Of a stretch of 64,000 nucleotides of DNA, positions 35,681-44,536 are shown in pieces. The stretch lies in assembly GCA_000198515.1 (NCBI GenBank), contig FP929140.1:3570527-3634526 (forward strand). The letters are read 5' to 3'. A program made the position numbers and the translations under genes. Origin of the DNA: a gamma proteobacterium HdN1 (GTDB lineage: Bacteria > Pseudomonadota > Gammaproteobacteria > Pseudomonadales > Ketobacteraceae). Each line of letters begins with the position of its first letter. Position 1 is the first letter of the stretch. The notes below the pieces were generated by a model. The model was not told the origin of the DNA, made no database searches, and worked only from the letters and a program-made list of their open reading frames with translations.

Positions 35681-37747
35681 CTAGTCGTCAGAAGCAGGTG
35701 AACCGGTTTCGCGGGGTTCGCGAGCTTGGCTGCTTTCGCGAGAGTGCGGCTGCCTGTGGGAGTTGTGTGAATTGGAGTTGCGCGAATGAGAATTACGGTC
35801 GCCCCCGCCTCTGCGCTGCGGGCGGCGGTGTTCTGTACGATGCTCCGTGTGTGTATGTTCGGTGGGTTGGCTCGTGATAATTTCAGGCAGGTCAGCGAGT
35901 AGATCGGCGTCTGGGTGTGTGCATTGGATTTCTTCGCCTAGCAGCGCTTGAATTGCAGGAAGGAGAAACGCATCTTCTTCGCACGCAAAGCTGACCGACG
36001 TGCCCGTAGCGCCCGCGCGCCCGGTGCGGCCAATGCGGTGAACGTAGTCTTCTGGATCTTCCGGCAGGGTGTAGTTCACGACGTGGCTGATGCCTTCAAT
36101 ATGGATTCCACGCCCCGCGACGTCGGTGGCAACCATCACGCGCAGACGGCCGTTGCGGAAGTTTTCCAAAGTACGCAGGCGCTTGTGCTGCGGAATTTCG
36201 CCGGAGAGCATAGCGACACGCAGCCCTAATGCTTTCAGGCGAGTCGTAAGGTCACGAGTCTCGTCACGTCGATTGACGAACACCATAACCCGATCCAGTT
36301 CCTGTTGCGTAATCAGGTTGTAGAGGACGTTGATTTTTTGTTCTGCCGTGACAATGTAGATTTTTTGATCTACTGAAGCGTTGGCGACGCTTTCCGGTTC
36401 GATCTCAATCTGGGCAGGGTCTGTGGTCCAATTGCTCGCTAGGTTAATGATATCGCGGGTGAATGTGGCGCTAAACAGCAAGGTTTGGCGATAAGTCTTG
36501 TAGGGAGTTTCGCGCACCAGCCGCTTCACATCTGGGATAAAGCCCATGTCTAGCATGCGGTCTGCTTCATCAATTACGAGGATCTCCGTTTCACTCAAAA
36601 ACAGATCTTTTCCGCGCACAAAGTCAATCAGTCGGCCAGGGGTGCCGACGACAATATCGACGATCTCATCCTGCAAGTGCTTTTGCTGTTTCTTGTAGTC
36701 CATACCGCCCACGATGCTGACCATATTCAGCGACGTGTGTTTGAGCAGCGGCAGCGCATCTTTTTCGATTTGGAGGGCGAGTTCCCGAGTGGGGGCCAAG
36801 ATCAGGGCGCGCGGCTCGCCGTTGTAGCGCTCTTCTTGCTCTGGTTCGGTTAGCAGGGTTTGAATGATGGTGATCAGAAAGGCAGCTGTTTTGCCGGTTC
36901 CTGTCTGAGCCTTCCCGATGATATCGCGCTGCTTGAGCGATAGGGGCAGCGCTTCGGATTGGATCGGTGTGCAATGGCTGAAGCCGAGTTCATCAATTCC
37001 TTTTTGCAGGCGCGGGTCAAGGGCGAGCGCGCTGAACGGTAGCGCTGGTTTTTCGGGCTTGGGTGCTGCGGGTGCAGAAGCTTCAATGGGATCGTCGTTT
37101 GCGCCGCTTGTTTCGTCGTTCGCTTCTGCTTGGGCATCTAGAGCGGTGTCGTTAGCCGCGTTTGGTTGGGGTTCTAGAGGGGCTTGGGTTTCTAGAGGGG
37201 CTTGGGTTTCTAGAGGGGCTTGGGTTTCTTGCGCTGCTTGGGTTTCCAAAGGCGCTTGGGTTTCTAGAGCTACCTGGGCTTTTGGAGTGGCTTGAGCTGC
37301 CGCGCTTGCCGAGGTTTCAGTAATGGGATCGGAACTCACAATTGCGCTGGTTTGGGATGTGGTTTCTGCTGCGACGTTCGGCTCGTTGATTTCGGCCGCC
37401 GGTGCGGTTTGCACCGATTGTTGCGCTGGCGTGTGCAACGCTTCGGGCTTGGGAAGCATTGCAGGAGCAGGCTCTGTTTTGACTTCTGAAGGGGCCTCGG
37501 TTGCAGTGCTTGGCGCGGAGTTGGCAGCGATCACTTCATGGCGAAGAGCGTTCGTTTCGCGGGTATGCTGGGTGACAGGCTCAACCTGAGTTGCTTCGTG
37601 ATCGTGTGGCTCTGGGTGTGGTTCCGTTTGAGATGCCATTTCGTGCCGCAAGGGAGCTTCTTGATGTGAGGGAGCTTCTTGATGTGAGGAAGCTTCTGGC
37701 TGGGAAGAAATATCTTGGGACGCTTTGAATGTCTCCGGTTCGGTCAC
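35681..37747 (-). CDS. DEAD-box ATP-dependent RNA helicase with repetitive N-terminal extension (688 aa)
   Basis: The core has all helicase motifs: Q motif (FSHCTPIQSEALP), motif I AQTGTGKT, PTRELALQ, TPGRL, DEAD as VIDEADRML, SAT (FSATF), and the C-terminal ARGIHIEGISHVVNY and HRIGRTGRAG. It should remodel RNA duplexes, as RhlB/RhlE-type enzymes do. About 230 N-terminal residues are acidic, Gln/Glu/Ala/His-rich and repetitive, including tandem QAPLET hexapeptides. The C-terminus is Arg/His/Ser-rich, a probable RNA-binding tail. GTG 37747 is chosen since ACGAGG precedes it and the protein then starts in unique sequence; the exact start is uncertain in this low-complexity region. Confidence 0.85.
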   Translation of the reverse strand: MTEPETFKASQDISSQPEASSHQEAPSHQEAPLRHEMASQTEPHPEPHDHEATQVEPVTQHTRETNALRHEVIAANSAPSTATEAPSEVKTEPAPAMLPKPEALHTPAQQSVQTAPAAEINEPNVAAETTSQTSAIVSSDPITETSASAAAQATPKAQVALETQAPLETQAAQETQAPLETQAPLETQAPLEPQPNAANDTALDAQAEANDETSGANDDPIEASAPAAPKPEKPALPFSALALDPRLQKGIDELGFSHCTPIQSEALPLSLKQRDIIGKAQTGTGKTAAFLITIIQTLLTEPEQEERYNGEPRALILAPTRELALQIEKDALPLLKHTSLNMVSIVGGMDYKKQQKHLQDEIVDIVVGTPGRLIDFVRGKDLFLSETEILVIDEADRMLDMGFIPDVKRLVRETPYKTYRQTLLFSATFTRDIINLASNWTTDPAQIEIEPESVANASVDQKIYIVTAEQKINVLYNLITQQELDRVMVFVNRRDETRDLTTRLKALGLRVAMLSGEIPQHKRLRTLENFRNGRLRVMVATDVAGRGIHIEGISHVVNYTLPEDPEDYVHRIGRTGRAGATGTSVSFACEEDAFLLPAIQALLGEEIQCTHPDADLLADLPEIITSQPTEHTHTEHRTEHRRPQRRGGGDRNSHSRNSNSHNSHRQPHSRESSQAREPRETGSPASDD
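37171..37277 (-). repeat. 18-base tandem repeats inside the helicase gene
   Basis: Six consecutive units near GTTTCTAGAGGGGCTTGG (the first lacks one base pair-equivalent at its junction). Three are identical or nearly so (37188-37205, 37206-37223 and the start copy) and the later ones diverged. They encode the hexapeptide QAPLET and variants, so expansion or contraction keeps the frame. Confidence 0.9.
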
Positions 37748-37928
37748 GGAAGGCCTCGTAAGTTGTGATCTGCAGATGGTGATCTGGCGATGGGTCGGTA
37801 AATAGGGCGCACTGGCCTGCTTCGAATGCAACGGCTGGCTTGCTTCGAATGCAACGGCTGCGTCGGGGACGCAGAAAACCCGTTCTGAGGAAAGCGTTCG
37901 CTTTGGTTGTGCTGGATGCGAATGCCCC

Positions 37929-39890
37929 TTACTGAGCGAACAGGTTCGGATCAACCGGAGGCATAGGGCAGTCAATCATATCGCAAAAAGCGCGCAACAA
38001 CTCAAACTCCGCAGCATATACTTTTTGATCGGATATCACCATATCCACCGCTGAATCGACCAAAGGCTTTTTTAGCAGTGGCGAGAGCCGTTTGAGCCGC
38101 GCTAGCGCTTCTCGCAGGGTGTTTGCACTCGGTAGCGCGGGATCTTGGCCGAAGTAGTCGATGCCAAGAATTTTTAGTTCGCGTTCGAAAATAGCCAAGC
38201 GCTCGGTGCGGGCTTGTTGGGATGCGTAGCTCAATGCGATGAGCATCGTGATGACGTCGGCCTCTACCTTGCGGATTGAGTTGATCGTGCGCTGAGAAGC
38301 CTTCTGCGGTTGAAGGTGGGTTTCCAGCAATAGCATTAGCGCACATTCAGAGAGCGTGTAGTGTTGGTCGGCGTTAATGACCTGATAAACCTGCTGAAAG
38401 AAAGCTTTTTGCTGTATCGGATCCAGCGTGCGCAGCGCTGGGATGCTTAGGTCAAAGAGCGGTAGGCGCAGCGCATACGGCATTGCAAGAATTTGGCCGC
38501 GAAACTGGAGCGCCTTCGTTAGAGTGCTGGCGGAAAAGGCTTGCTGGAGAGCCTCGTTGACCTTGTCGCTATGTTGTGGGCTTGCAAGGAGCAATGCATA
38601 GAGAAGAGTGCAGGCGTCCTCAGGGTTATGAGCGGCTTCTAGGAGCGTGCTAGGCAATTGTTGGTGAATCTGCCCACCGAGCTGGATCTTCTCGGTGGTG
38701 AGTTGGCCAACGGATTGTTTTACATCCGCAGGAACAATGTACGCAGCGGGGGCTGTACTTTGTGTTGCTGATGGCGTGTACCCTTGGGTGCTTGCTGCTT
38801 GTATTGTCGAGCTAGCTTGTGGTGCATGGCCCGAAAATCCAGACGCTTGGGGCGGCGCGTTTGATGCGCTCGTGCCGCTGGCATTGCCTGCGGGTTGTGT
38901 TTGAAGCTTGGATGCAAGGCGTGGATCAATGGCCTTGATGCGTAGGTCAAGCGGTGGATGGGTGGCAAATAGTGAATTGAATTTATATTCCATGACCTCG
39001 CCAAAGCACATATGGCTCAATTCGCTTGCCCGCTTGGTATCGAGAAACGAGGAATTTTGGGCGTCCCGAATTTTGATGAGCGCGCCACCGATGCCGGCGG
39101 GGTTGCGGGTGAATTGAACCGCAGAAGCGTCTGCGAGGTATTCACGTTGGCGGGATAAGGCTGCCTTAATGATCTGCCCGAAAAACAGCCCAATTGAGCC
39201 GATCAAAAATAGCCCAAGGCCGATGAGCGGTGCAATGTTTTGTTTGTTATTGCTGGTTCTTCCGCCGCTACTCTGCAGCAGGATGCGGCCCAACTGTCCA
39301 ACGATTAGAATCCCTGCCAAAATGCCGATCATTCGTACGTTAATGCGCATGTCGCTGTTGAGGATATGAGAAAACTCATGCCCGATCACGCCTTGCAGCT
39401 CGTCGCGCGTGAGAGTGTCGAGCGCGCCCTTGGTGACCGCGAGCGCGGTTTTGTTGGCCTCAAGGCCGGCAACGAAGGCATTGATGCCGGATTCTTCGCG
39501 CAAGATGTAGATACGCGGTGGCTTGATCCCTGATGCGAGCGCCATCTCCTCAACGACATTGAGCAATTGTTGTTCTTTCGCATCTTTTGTATCGGGGCTC
39601 AGCGGCACGCCACCGGCCATCTGCGCGACCTTATCGCCGCTTGAGCCGATCTGAAGGGTTTTAAAAATACTACCTGCGGCAATGACGGCAAGCGTGATCA
39701 AGCTCGCGAGTGGCCCTAAGCCGCTCGTGAACCATTGTTTAAGGGTGATGTAATTATTGGAGTTTATTAGCGTGTAGTAGAGCACGAGATTGATGGCCAG
39801 TACGGTAAGCCCCACCGCGCAGAGGAAATAAAACGCCAGTAGCTTGGTTTTGCGCCGTGCATTTTGCTGGTTTTCGTAAAAACTGGCCAT
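37929..39890 (-). CDS. M48-family membrane metalloprotease, LemA-associated (653 aa)
   Basis: Two N-terminal transmembrane helices (about 20-45 and 65-85) are followed by the zinc protease motif VIGHEFSHILNSDM (HExxH), two more hydrophobic segments, and REYLADASAVQFT with the third zinc ligand. This is the HtpX/M48B arrangement. A long Ala/Ser/Gln/Pro-rich linker separates it from a C-terminal helical domain of unknown role (roughly 400-653). ATG 39890 starts the family-typical MASFYENQQNARR. An ATG at 39965 that overlaps the lemA stop (TAATG) would add 25 residues and suggests coupling, so both starts are credible. It probably degrades damaged or misfolded envelope proteins. Cotranscribed with lemA. 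Confidence 0.85.
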   Translation of the reverse strand: MASFYENQQNARRKTKLLAFYFLCAVGLTVLAINLVLYYTLINSNNYITLKQWFTSGLGPLASLITLAVIAAGSIFKTLQIGSSGDKVAQMAGGVPLSPDTKDAKEQQLLNVVEEMALASGIKPPRIYILREESGINAFVAGLEANKTALAVTKGALDTLTRDELQGVIGHEFSHILNSDMRINVRMIGILAGILIVGQLGRILLQSSGGRTSNNKQNIAPLIGLGLFLIGSIGLFFGQIIKAALSRQREYLADASAVQFTRNPAGIGGALIKIRDAQNSSFLDTKRASELSHMCFGEVMEYKFNSLFATHPPLDLRIKAIDPRLASKLQTQPAGNASGTSASNAPPQASGFSGHAPQASSTIQAASTQGYTPSATQSTAPAAYIVPADVKQSVGQLTTEKIQLGGQIHQQLPSTLLEAAHNPEDACTLLYALLLASPQHSDKVNEALQQAFSASTLTKALQFRGQILAMPYALRLPLFDLSIPALRTLDPIQQKAFFQQVYQVINADQHYTLSECALMLLLETHLQPQKASQRTINSIRKVEADVITMLIALSYASQQARTERLAIFERELKILGIDYFGQDPALPSANTLREALARLKRLSPLLKKPLVDSAVDMVISDQKVYAAEFELLRAFCDMIDCPMPPVDPNLFAQ

Positions 39891-39964
39891 GTGATCTGCG
39901 ATCCGTTTCGCTGTGTGGGTTGTACCGAGAAAAACTGCGTGTTCCGCTCGGCACAGGTTCGTCA

Positions 39965-40555
39965 TTAGTTAAAGGAAACCTTTACCGCTTTGCGCGCCTC
40001 TGGGCTTTCAATCTGAAGCTGTTCGGCGGGCTGGAAACTGCCAAATCCCGCGATGAAGTTGTTTGGTACTTGTTCGCGGTAGATGTTGTACTCCGTCACG
40101 GCGTCGTTAAAAGCCTGCCGGGAAAAAGCGACACGGTTTTCGGTAGAACTGAGCTCTTCCATCAGTTGGTTCATGGTGGTGTTGGCTTTCAGATCAGGGT
40201 AGCTCTCTGACAGGGCAATGAATTTCCCCATTGCGGCACCCAGCACAGATTCGGCGCTGGAGAGCGAGCGCATGGCGCTGCTACTGTCGGGATTGCTTGC
40301 CGCTTGGTCTTTCGCAGTGATAGCAGAGTTGCGTGCTGCGATTACGGCAGTTAACGTTTCTTTTTCGTGCTGCATGTATTTTTTGGCAGTCTCTACCAAG
40401 TTGGGAATCAGGTCGTAACGGCGCTGCAACTGCACGTCAATCTGTGCGAATGCGTTTTTAAGGCGGTTTCGCAGCGAAATCAGTTTGTTATAGATGCTGA
40501 CGCCCCAAAGCACGAGGACGATTACAACAGCAAGGATGATCAGGGTGGTGATCAT
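39965..40555 (-). CDS. lemA: LemA family protein (196 aa)
   Basis: An N-terminal transmembrane helix (MITTLIILAVVIVLVLWGV) is followed by the LemA signature YNKLISLRNRLKNAFAQIDVQLQRRYDLIPNLVETAKKY and a helical bundle with a Gly/Phe-rich C-terminus. LemA proteins are inner-membrane proteins of unclear function that often pair with an M48 protease or TPM-domain proteins. ATG 40555 has AAAGGAG at ideal distance. The stop TAA shares a base with a possible start of the protease gene. Confidence 0.93.
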   Translation of the reverse strand: MITTLIILAVVIVLVLWGVSIYNKLISLRNRLKNAFAQIDVQLQRRYDLIPNLVETAKKYMQHEKETLTAVIAARNSAITAKDQAASNPDSSSAMRSLSSAESVLGAAMGKFIALSESYPDLKANTTMNQLMEELSSTENRVAFSRQAFNDAVTEYNIYREQVPNNFIAGFGSFQPAEQLQIESPEARKAVKVSFN

Positions 40556-40649
40556 TGGTGTCTCCTTTGAGTGATTTTCTTGCTTGCTTGGATTGCAGAT
40601 AGAGCAGGTGGCGTGTATCACACAGCGTTTCGCTGGGTAGCGGGTGTCC

Positions 40650-41405
40650 TTATGGGCGGTTGTCTACGAAAATATCGTAGTAACTCACATAAAGGGCAAT
40701 CCACAGGAGGGGGATGACTACAAGAAGACCGAGCCCCAATGTGATCAAAGTAAGGATGAACATCAGTATTGTGAGGATACCGAACATCGTTAGCGATGCG
40801 ATGTTTCGCCAGCAGGCGAGGAAGCTGTACTTGAAAGCTTGCAGAATGGGCATCTTTTCGAAGTAGATCAGTTGGGGGGCGTAAAGTGTTGCCATTGTAA
40901 GAGCGAATGCGGCAGTAATAAGAACAAGGCCAAACAGGATTTGTGGGAGGAACGCCCCGCCTTCTGTTGCGCCAGTTGAGAGTGCACTAAGATAAAAAAA
41001 GATCCCCAGCATGCCTGCGAGTAGGAGAAATGCGATGAGTGTGCTGGCAACCCCAAGCAAAAGTAGCTGCAGTGCTTGGCGGCGAAAACCTGCGAATAAG
41101 TCATTTACGGTAATTGCCTCGCCGACATAAGCACGTTGTGCTGCGCCATAAATGCCAGCCATAAATAGTGGGACAATAAGGTTTGAGCCGAAGGGAATGA
41201 GGGAAGCCACCATTAAGCAGGCGACGGTGATGAGAGTGATCAGGATCCAGATTCCAGGTGCGCTCTTGAATAGCCTCCATGCGGTTGTAATCCAGTCTGC
41301 GCCTGCGGAAAAGCGAACCGAGCGTGGCTCGTGCCAGCCTTCAAGAGGAAGACTGGTTACGTCGGCTTGGGGTATTTGATAGGGATTGGGGTCGTTAAGT
41401 GCCAT
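40650..41405 (-). CDS. Multi-pass membrane protein resembling the BPSS1780 family (251 aa)
   Basis: A soluble N-terminus (PYQIPQADV, then SAGADWITTAWRLFKSAPGIW) precedes about five to six hydrophobic helices: around 55-75, 80-95, 110-140, 155-175, 200-240. The pattern AW.LFK..PG.W....L is typical of BPSS1780-type and related DUF membrane proteins. Function unknown. It lies upstream of lemA in the same direction with a 94-base gap, so it may belong to the same operon. Confidence 0.75.
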   Translation of the reverse strand: MALNDPNPYQIPQADVTSLPLEGWHEPRSVRFSAGADWITTAWRLFKSAPGIWILITLITVACLMVASLIPFGSNLIVPLFMAGIYGAAQRAYVGEAITVNDLFAGFRRQALQLLLLGVASTLIAFLLLAGMLGIFFYLSALSTGATEGGAFLPQILFGLVLITAAFALTMATLYAPQLIYFEKMPILQAFKYSFLACWRNIASLTMFGILTILMFILTLITLGLGLLVVIPLLWIALYVSYYDIFVDNRP

Positions 41406-41945
41406 GTTTAGATACCCTGTTCTACATGTTGATGTGATGGTTAGAGCTTACTTTGGGGCGCGATCACTGATGTGGATTGTTGCACTGATGTGGATTGTTG
41501 CACCATTCCACGCGATGCCATAGCGAGTAAGACAACTCGCGGGCGCATTTTATTGAAGTTCTAATGCTAACGAACGGAGTTTTCAGCGGTTTTTGCTGTG
41601 AAGTACTCACAAAAGCCGTTAGGCGCAGAGTTTTTGTGCAGGTGACGGCTTGCAGCGCGATATTGGGTGGCACAGAGCCCTGAGACACAGTGTTCACCGC
41701 CTTACGTGCCACCTTTCCTAGAATTGTTGTACAATCTGGGTACTTTTTTGAGTGTAGCGTTTATCATTGTCTTTAGTACCGTGTTGCAAGCGGGGCGTAG
41801 GGTGGGTGGCTGCGGTTTGGCGGCGTACTTTCAGACTGGCGCTTGGTGCCTGCAACACTGGGGGCATTTCATGAAATTTTTGGATTTAGCAGCAATGGGC
41901 AGTGGTTCTTCAACGTGCAGTACGCCTTCTGGTGAGAGCCAATCA
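41406..41945. other. Intergenic region upstream of folE2
   Basis: About 540 bases. An 18-base sequence (ACTGATGTGGATTGTTGC) is perfectly duplicated at 41466-41483 and 41484-41501. The frame of folE2 is open back to 41667, but the residues before 41871 do not look like an enzyme of this family. A second candidate start is ATG 41871 with GGGGG before it. I see no convincing Zur box. Confidence 0.5.
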
Positions 41946-42863
41946 ATGCCGGATGTGGCGATTCATTCCCAGCCGAAGGCGTTTGGCCTGCTGGATTGGG
42001 TTGGGATGAGCGGGATTGATACGCCTGTGAGCTTGCTGACCCGCAAAGGCGTAGCCACACATGCAGTTGCTAAGGCGCAGGCCTACGTCAATTTGAAAAA
42101 TCCGAAAGCAAAAGGCATTCACATGTCGCGGCTGTATCTGTTGCTGGATGAGAGCAGCAACCAGCCAATGACTCCTGCCAGCTTAAGCGAGCTTCTATCG
42201 CGCTTTCTGGAATCGCATCAAGGGCTTAGCGACCGTGCTTACATTGATTTCCGATTCGATTTGCTGTTGCGCCGCCCCGCGCTAAAAAGTGAATTTTCTG
42301 GTTGGAAAGCGTATCCCGTTCATGTGGTCGCACGGCACTTGCAGGGGGAGTTTAGCGCAGAGTTTAGCGTGGATATCCCGTATTCATCCACTTGCCCGTG
42401 TTCTGCGGCACTCGCTCGGCAGCTGATACAGCAGCAGTTCCAGCACGATTTTGGCCAGCAGGCGTCCGTTTCGGTCGAAGATGTGCAGGCATGGCTGGGC
42501 TCAGAGCGCGGAATCGTTGCAACTCCGCACAGCCAGCGTAGCATTGCGCAAGTAAAGGTGCGTGTTGCAGATTCTGCTCAGCAGTTTCCTATTGAAGATC
42601 TCATTGATCTCGTAGAGGGCAGCCTGAAAACGCCCGTGCAGACGGCGGTGAAGCGTGAGGATGAGCAAGAGTTTGCGCGCCTTAACGGTCAGAACCTGAT
42701 GTTCTGTGAAGATGCAGCGCGGCGCGTGCAAGCTGCATTGAATGAAAAACCTGCCTATGTGGATTATTGGGTGCGCGTCAACCACCTTGAAAGCCTGCAT
42801 GCGCACGATGCGGTGAGCGTGATTACCAAGGGCGTCGAAGGCGGCTATTCGCCAATGCCGTAG
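41946..42863 (+). CDS. folE2: GTP cyclohydrolase I type IB, FolE2 (305 aa)
   Basis: The start MPDVAIHSQPKAFGLLDWVGMSGIDTPVSL, KGIHMSRLYLLLDE and the active-site Cys segment STCPCSAALARQL identify FolE2. FolE2 converts GTP to dihydroneopterin triphosphate, the first step of folate (and queuosine-type deazapurine) synthesis. It can use several divalent metals, while FolE needs zinc; the zinc-independent isozyme is often made in zinc shortage. ATG 41946 gives the normal family start; ATG 41871 would add 25 residues. A FolE gene (52899) is about 10 kb away. Confidence 0.92.
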   Translation: MPDVAIHSQPKAFGLLDWVGMSGIDTPVSLLTRKGVATHAVAKAQAYVNLKNPKAKGIHMSRLYLLLDESSNQPMTPASLSELLSRFLESHQGLSDRAYIDFRFDLLLRRPALKSEFSGWKAYPVHVVARHLQGEFSAEFSVDIPYSSTCPCSAALARQLIQQQFQHDFGQQASVSVEDVQAWLGSERGIVATPHSQRSIAQVKVRVADSAQQFPIEDLIDLVEGSLKTPVQTAVKREDEQEFARLNGQNLMFCEDAARRVQAALNEKPAYVDYWVRVNHLESLHAHDAVSVITKGVEGGYSPMP

Positions 42864-42899
42864 CGTTGGTGATTCCTTTGTTGGCGATCCTTTGGCAAG

Positions 42900-42924
42900 A
42901 AGGCCGACCTATCTCGGCGGCCTT
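42900..42924 (+). terminator. Hairpin after folE2
   Basis: AAGGCCG (42900-42906) pairs with CGGCCTT (42918-42924), with TTGTGCT behind. A short GC stem between convergent folE2 and crp, with weak T content. Confidence 0.5.
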
Positions 42925-42930
42925 TGTGCT

Positions 42931-42990
42931 ACGTTCAGCCCTGTCTAGTGGCGTTCAGCTCTAGCTAGTGGCGTTCAGCCTTATCTAGCG
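42931..42990. repeat. Three 20-base tandem repeats covering the end of crp
   Basis: Units 42931-42950, 42951-42970 and 42971-42990 share the pattern GCGTTCAGCyytnTCTAGTG. The third includes the crp stop codon (CTA at 42985-42987 on this strand). The copies extend beyond the gene as if its last bases had been duplicated outward. Confidence 0.85.
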
Positions 42991-43620
42991 TGTGCCGTAG
43001 ACCACCATCGTCTTGCCTTTTACCGTGACAAGCCCTTGGTCTTCTAAACTTTTTAGTACGCGGCCGACCATTTCGCGCGAGCAGCCGACGATTCGGCCAA
43101 TCTCTTGACGAGTGATTTTGATTTGCATGCCGTCGGGGTGCGTCATTGCTTCGGGTTGCTTGCAAAGGTCAATCAGGGTGCGTGCAACGCGGCCCGTTAC
43201 GTCGAGAAACGCAAGATCTCCCACTTTGCGCGTGGTGGCGCGTAGCCGGCCGGCAACTTGTGCCGTCACCGCAAAAAGTACTTCTGGGTCTTCTTTTACG
43301 AGCGTTTTGAACTTCGCGTAGCTGATTTCTGCGACTTCACACTCGGTTTTTGCCTTAATCCAAGCGCTGCGTGAGGCTTTCTGGTCGAACAGGCCAATCT
43401 CGCCAAAAAAGTCCCCTTCATTCAGGTACGCCATAATCATCTCACGGCCATCGTCGTCCTCAATGATGACTGTAACGGCGCCTTTAATGATGTAGTAGAG
43501 CGCGTCGGATTGGTCGCCTGCGTAGATGATTGTGCTTTTGGATGGATATTTGCGGCGATGGCAGTGGCTTAGAAATTTGTCGATGTCATTGATAAATTGG
43601 TTGGGTTTTACAGTAGTCAT
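42985..43620 (-). CDS. crp: Cyclic AMP receptor protein (CRP/Vfr, 211 aa)
   Basis: The cyclic nucleotide-binding domain contains [12 protein letters not shown] followed by RSAW, matching the cAMP phosphate cassette (GE.GLF....RSA). The C-terminal winged HTH is [30 protein letters not shown], with the recognition helix RE.VGRVLK typical of CRP and Vfr. The length of 211 matches CRP/Vfr. ATG 43620 has AAGGCAAGG upstream. The position beside an OsmC gene and speD is the order around vfr in Pseudomonas. It would be a global regulator of carbon use, motility and other functions. Confidence 0.93.
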   Translation of the reverse strand: MTTVKPNQFINDIDKFLSHCHRRKYPSKSTIIYAGDQSDALYYIIKGAVTVIIEDDDGREMIMAYLNEGDFFGEIGLFDQKASRSAWIKAKTECEVAEISYAKFKTLVKEDPEVLFAVTAQVAGRLRATTRKVGDLAFLDVTGRVARTLIDLCKQPEAMTHPDGMQIKITRQEIGRIVGCSREMVGRVLKSLEDQGLVTVKGKTMVVYGTR

Positions 43621-44115
43621 TGCCTTGCCTTTTTGAAGGAGACGGACAAAAGGTGCCAAAAATGCGAAAAATCAGTAACACAAATCAAGCCGCTAGGGGC
43701 CGAGCCAGCGCGTTGTTAATGCGAAAAGGAGCGTTCCCTGCGTCAATAAGTGCCTTGTATGCGCGTACTAAACGTTTTGTGTTTGCCTATATTTGCCTAT
43801 AAAAGGGGCTGTTTGCTCAAGTATAGGTTGAATGTCTCCGAACTGTCGAAAATGTGAGCGGTTTCGTAGAACTTTATCCTGTGCGCAGGGTGGCGCACCG
43901 AGGGCGGCCTATTATGTCCGCAAACCGCCGGAGCAGCTAGCAGAGTACGGAAGTTTTTGCTCACTGGATGGGTGGTTTGTGCTATCGTGCGCGCCGTGTG
44001 CGATGTGCTGTGTACTCTTTGTTTGATACGAAGCTGTGCCTGATATGAAGCGGTGCCCGATACGAAGCTGCGTCTAATACGACGCTGTGCCTAATACGAA
44101 GCTGTGGGTGATAGG
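43621..44115. other. Intergenic region between divergent crp and OsmC genes
   Basis: About 495 bases hold both promoters. AAAATGTGAGC near 43849-43859 is a good left CRP half-site (TGTGA) but no right half is present, so I do not call a CRP operator. The last 85 bases contain the 17-base tandem repeats described separately. No small gene is supported. Confidence 0.45.
44025..44109 (+). repeat. Five 17-base tandem repeats directly upstream of the OsmC gene
   Basis: Units 44025-44041, 44042-44058, 44059-44075, 44076-44092 and 44093-44109 share GATACGAAGCTGTGCCT with one to five changes each. A sixth unit is cut short by the sequence GATAGG just before ATG 44116. They occupy the probable 5' untranslated region or promoter. 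Confidence 0.92.
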
Positions 44116-44535
44116 ATGAAAGCAATTGTCCGTTGGGCAGGTGATGCCAAGTTTGAACTGGAATCGGAAACCGGTCACACCATCATTGCGGATGGGCCGG
44201 CGGATATGGGCGGAAAAAATCTGGGGCCGCGCCCGATGGAGCTCGTATTGATGGGAGCGGGTGCCTGCTCGTCGATTGATGTTGTCCACATCTTAAAGAA
44301 AGCACGTCAAGACGTGACGGGCTGCGTTTGCGAGTTGCAGGCACAGCGGGTAGACGACGTTCCGGCCGTTTTTGAGTCGATTCACCTGCATTTTGTCGTT
44401 ACTGGCCATAATCTTCGTGAAAATCAGGTCAAACGTGCGGTGGAGCTGTCTGCCGAAAAATATTGCTCGGCGTCGATTATGTTGGCGCGTGGCGGTGTGA
44501 AGATTTCCCACGGCTATGAGATCCGCGAGGCTTAA
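44116..44535 (+). CDS. OsmC/YhfA-like redox protein (139 aa)
   Basis: OsmC fold with the two key cysteines: [19 protein letters not shown] (C57 region) and [13 protein letters not shown] (C near 120). Proteins of this subgroup (YhfA) share the fold of hydroperoxide reductases; the peroxidase role of this group is less established. ATG 44116 is preferred over GTG 44104 because it starts MKAIVRWAG, as in the family. The start of speD follows two bases after the stop, so the two form an operon. Confidence 0.88.
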   Translation: MKAIVRWAGDAKFELESETGHTIIADGPADMGGKNLGPRPMELVLMGAGACSSIDVVHILKKARQDVTGCVCELQAQRVDDVPAVFESIHLHFVVTGHNLRENQVKRAVELSAEKYCSASIMLARGGVKISHGYEIREA

Positions 44536-44536
44536 A

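Noticed and set aside
37171-37277. CRISPR-like repeat array
   Set aside because: Units are contiguous with no spacers and keep the reading frame of the helicase.
41667-41945. 93-residue N-terminal extension of FolE2
   Set aside because: Family members start close to DVAIHSQP; the extension looks like translated spacer.
43849-43870. CRP-binding site upstream of crp
   Set aside because: Only one half (TGTGA) matches; the second half-site is absent.
44025-44109. CRISPR or integration-host-type array upstream of OsmC
   Set aside because: 17-base units are head-to-tail with no spacers and no cas genes are present.
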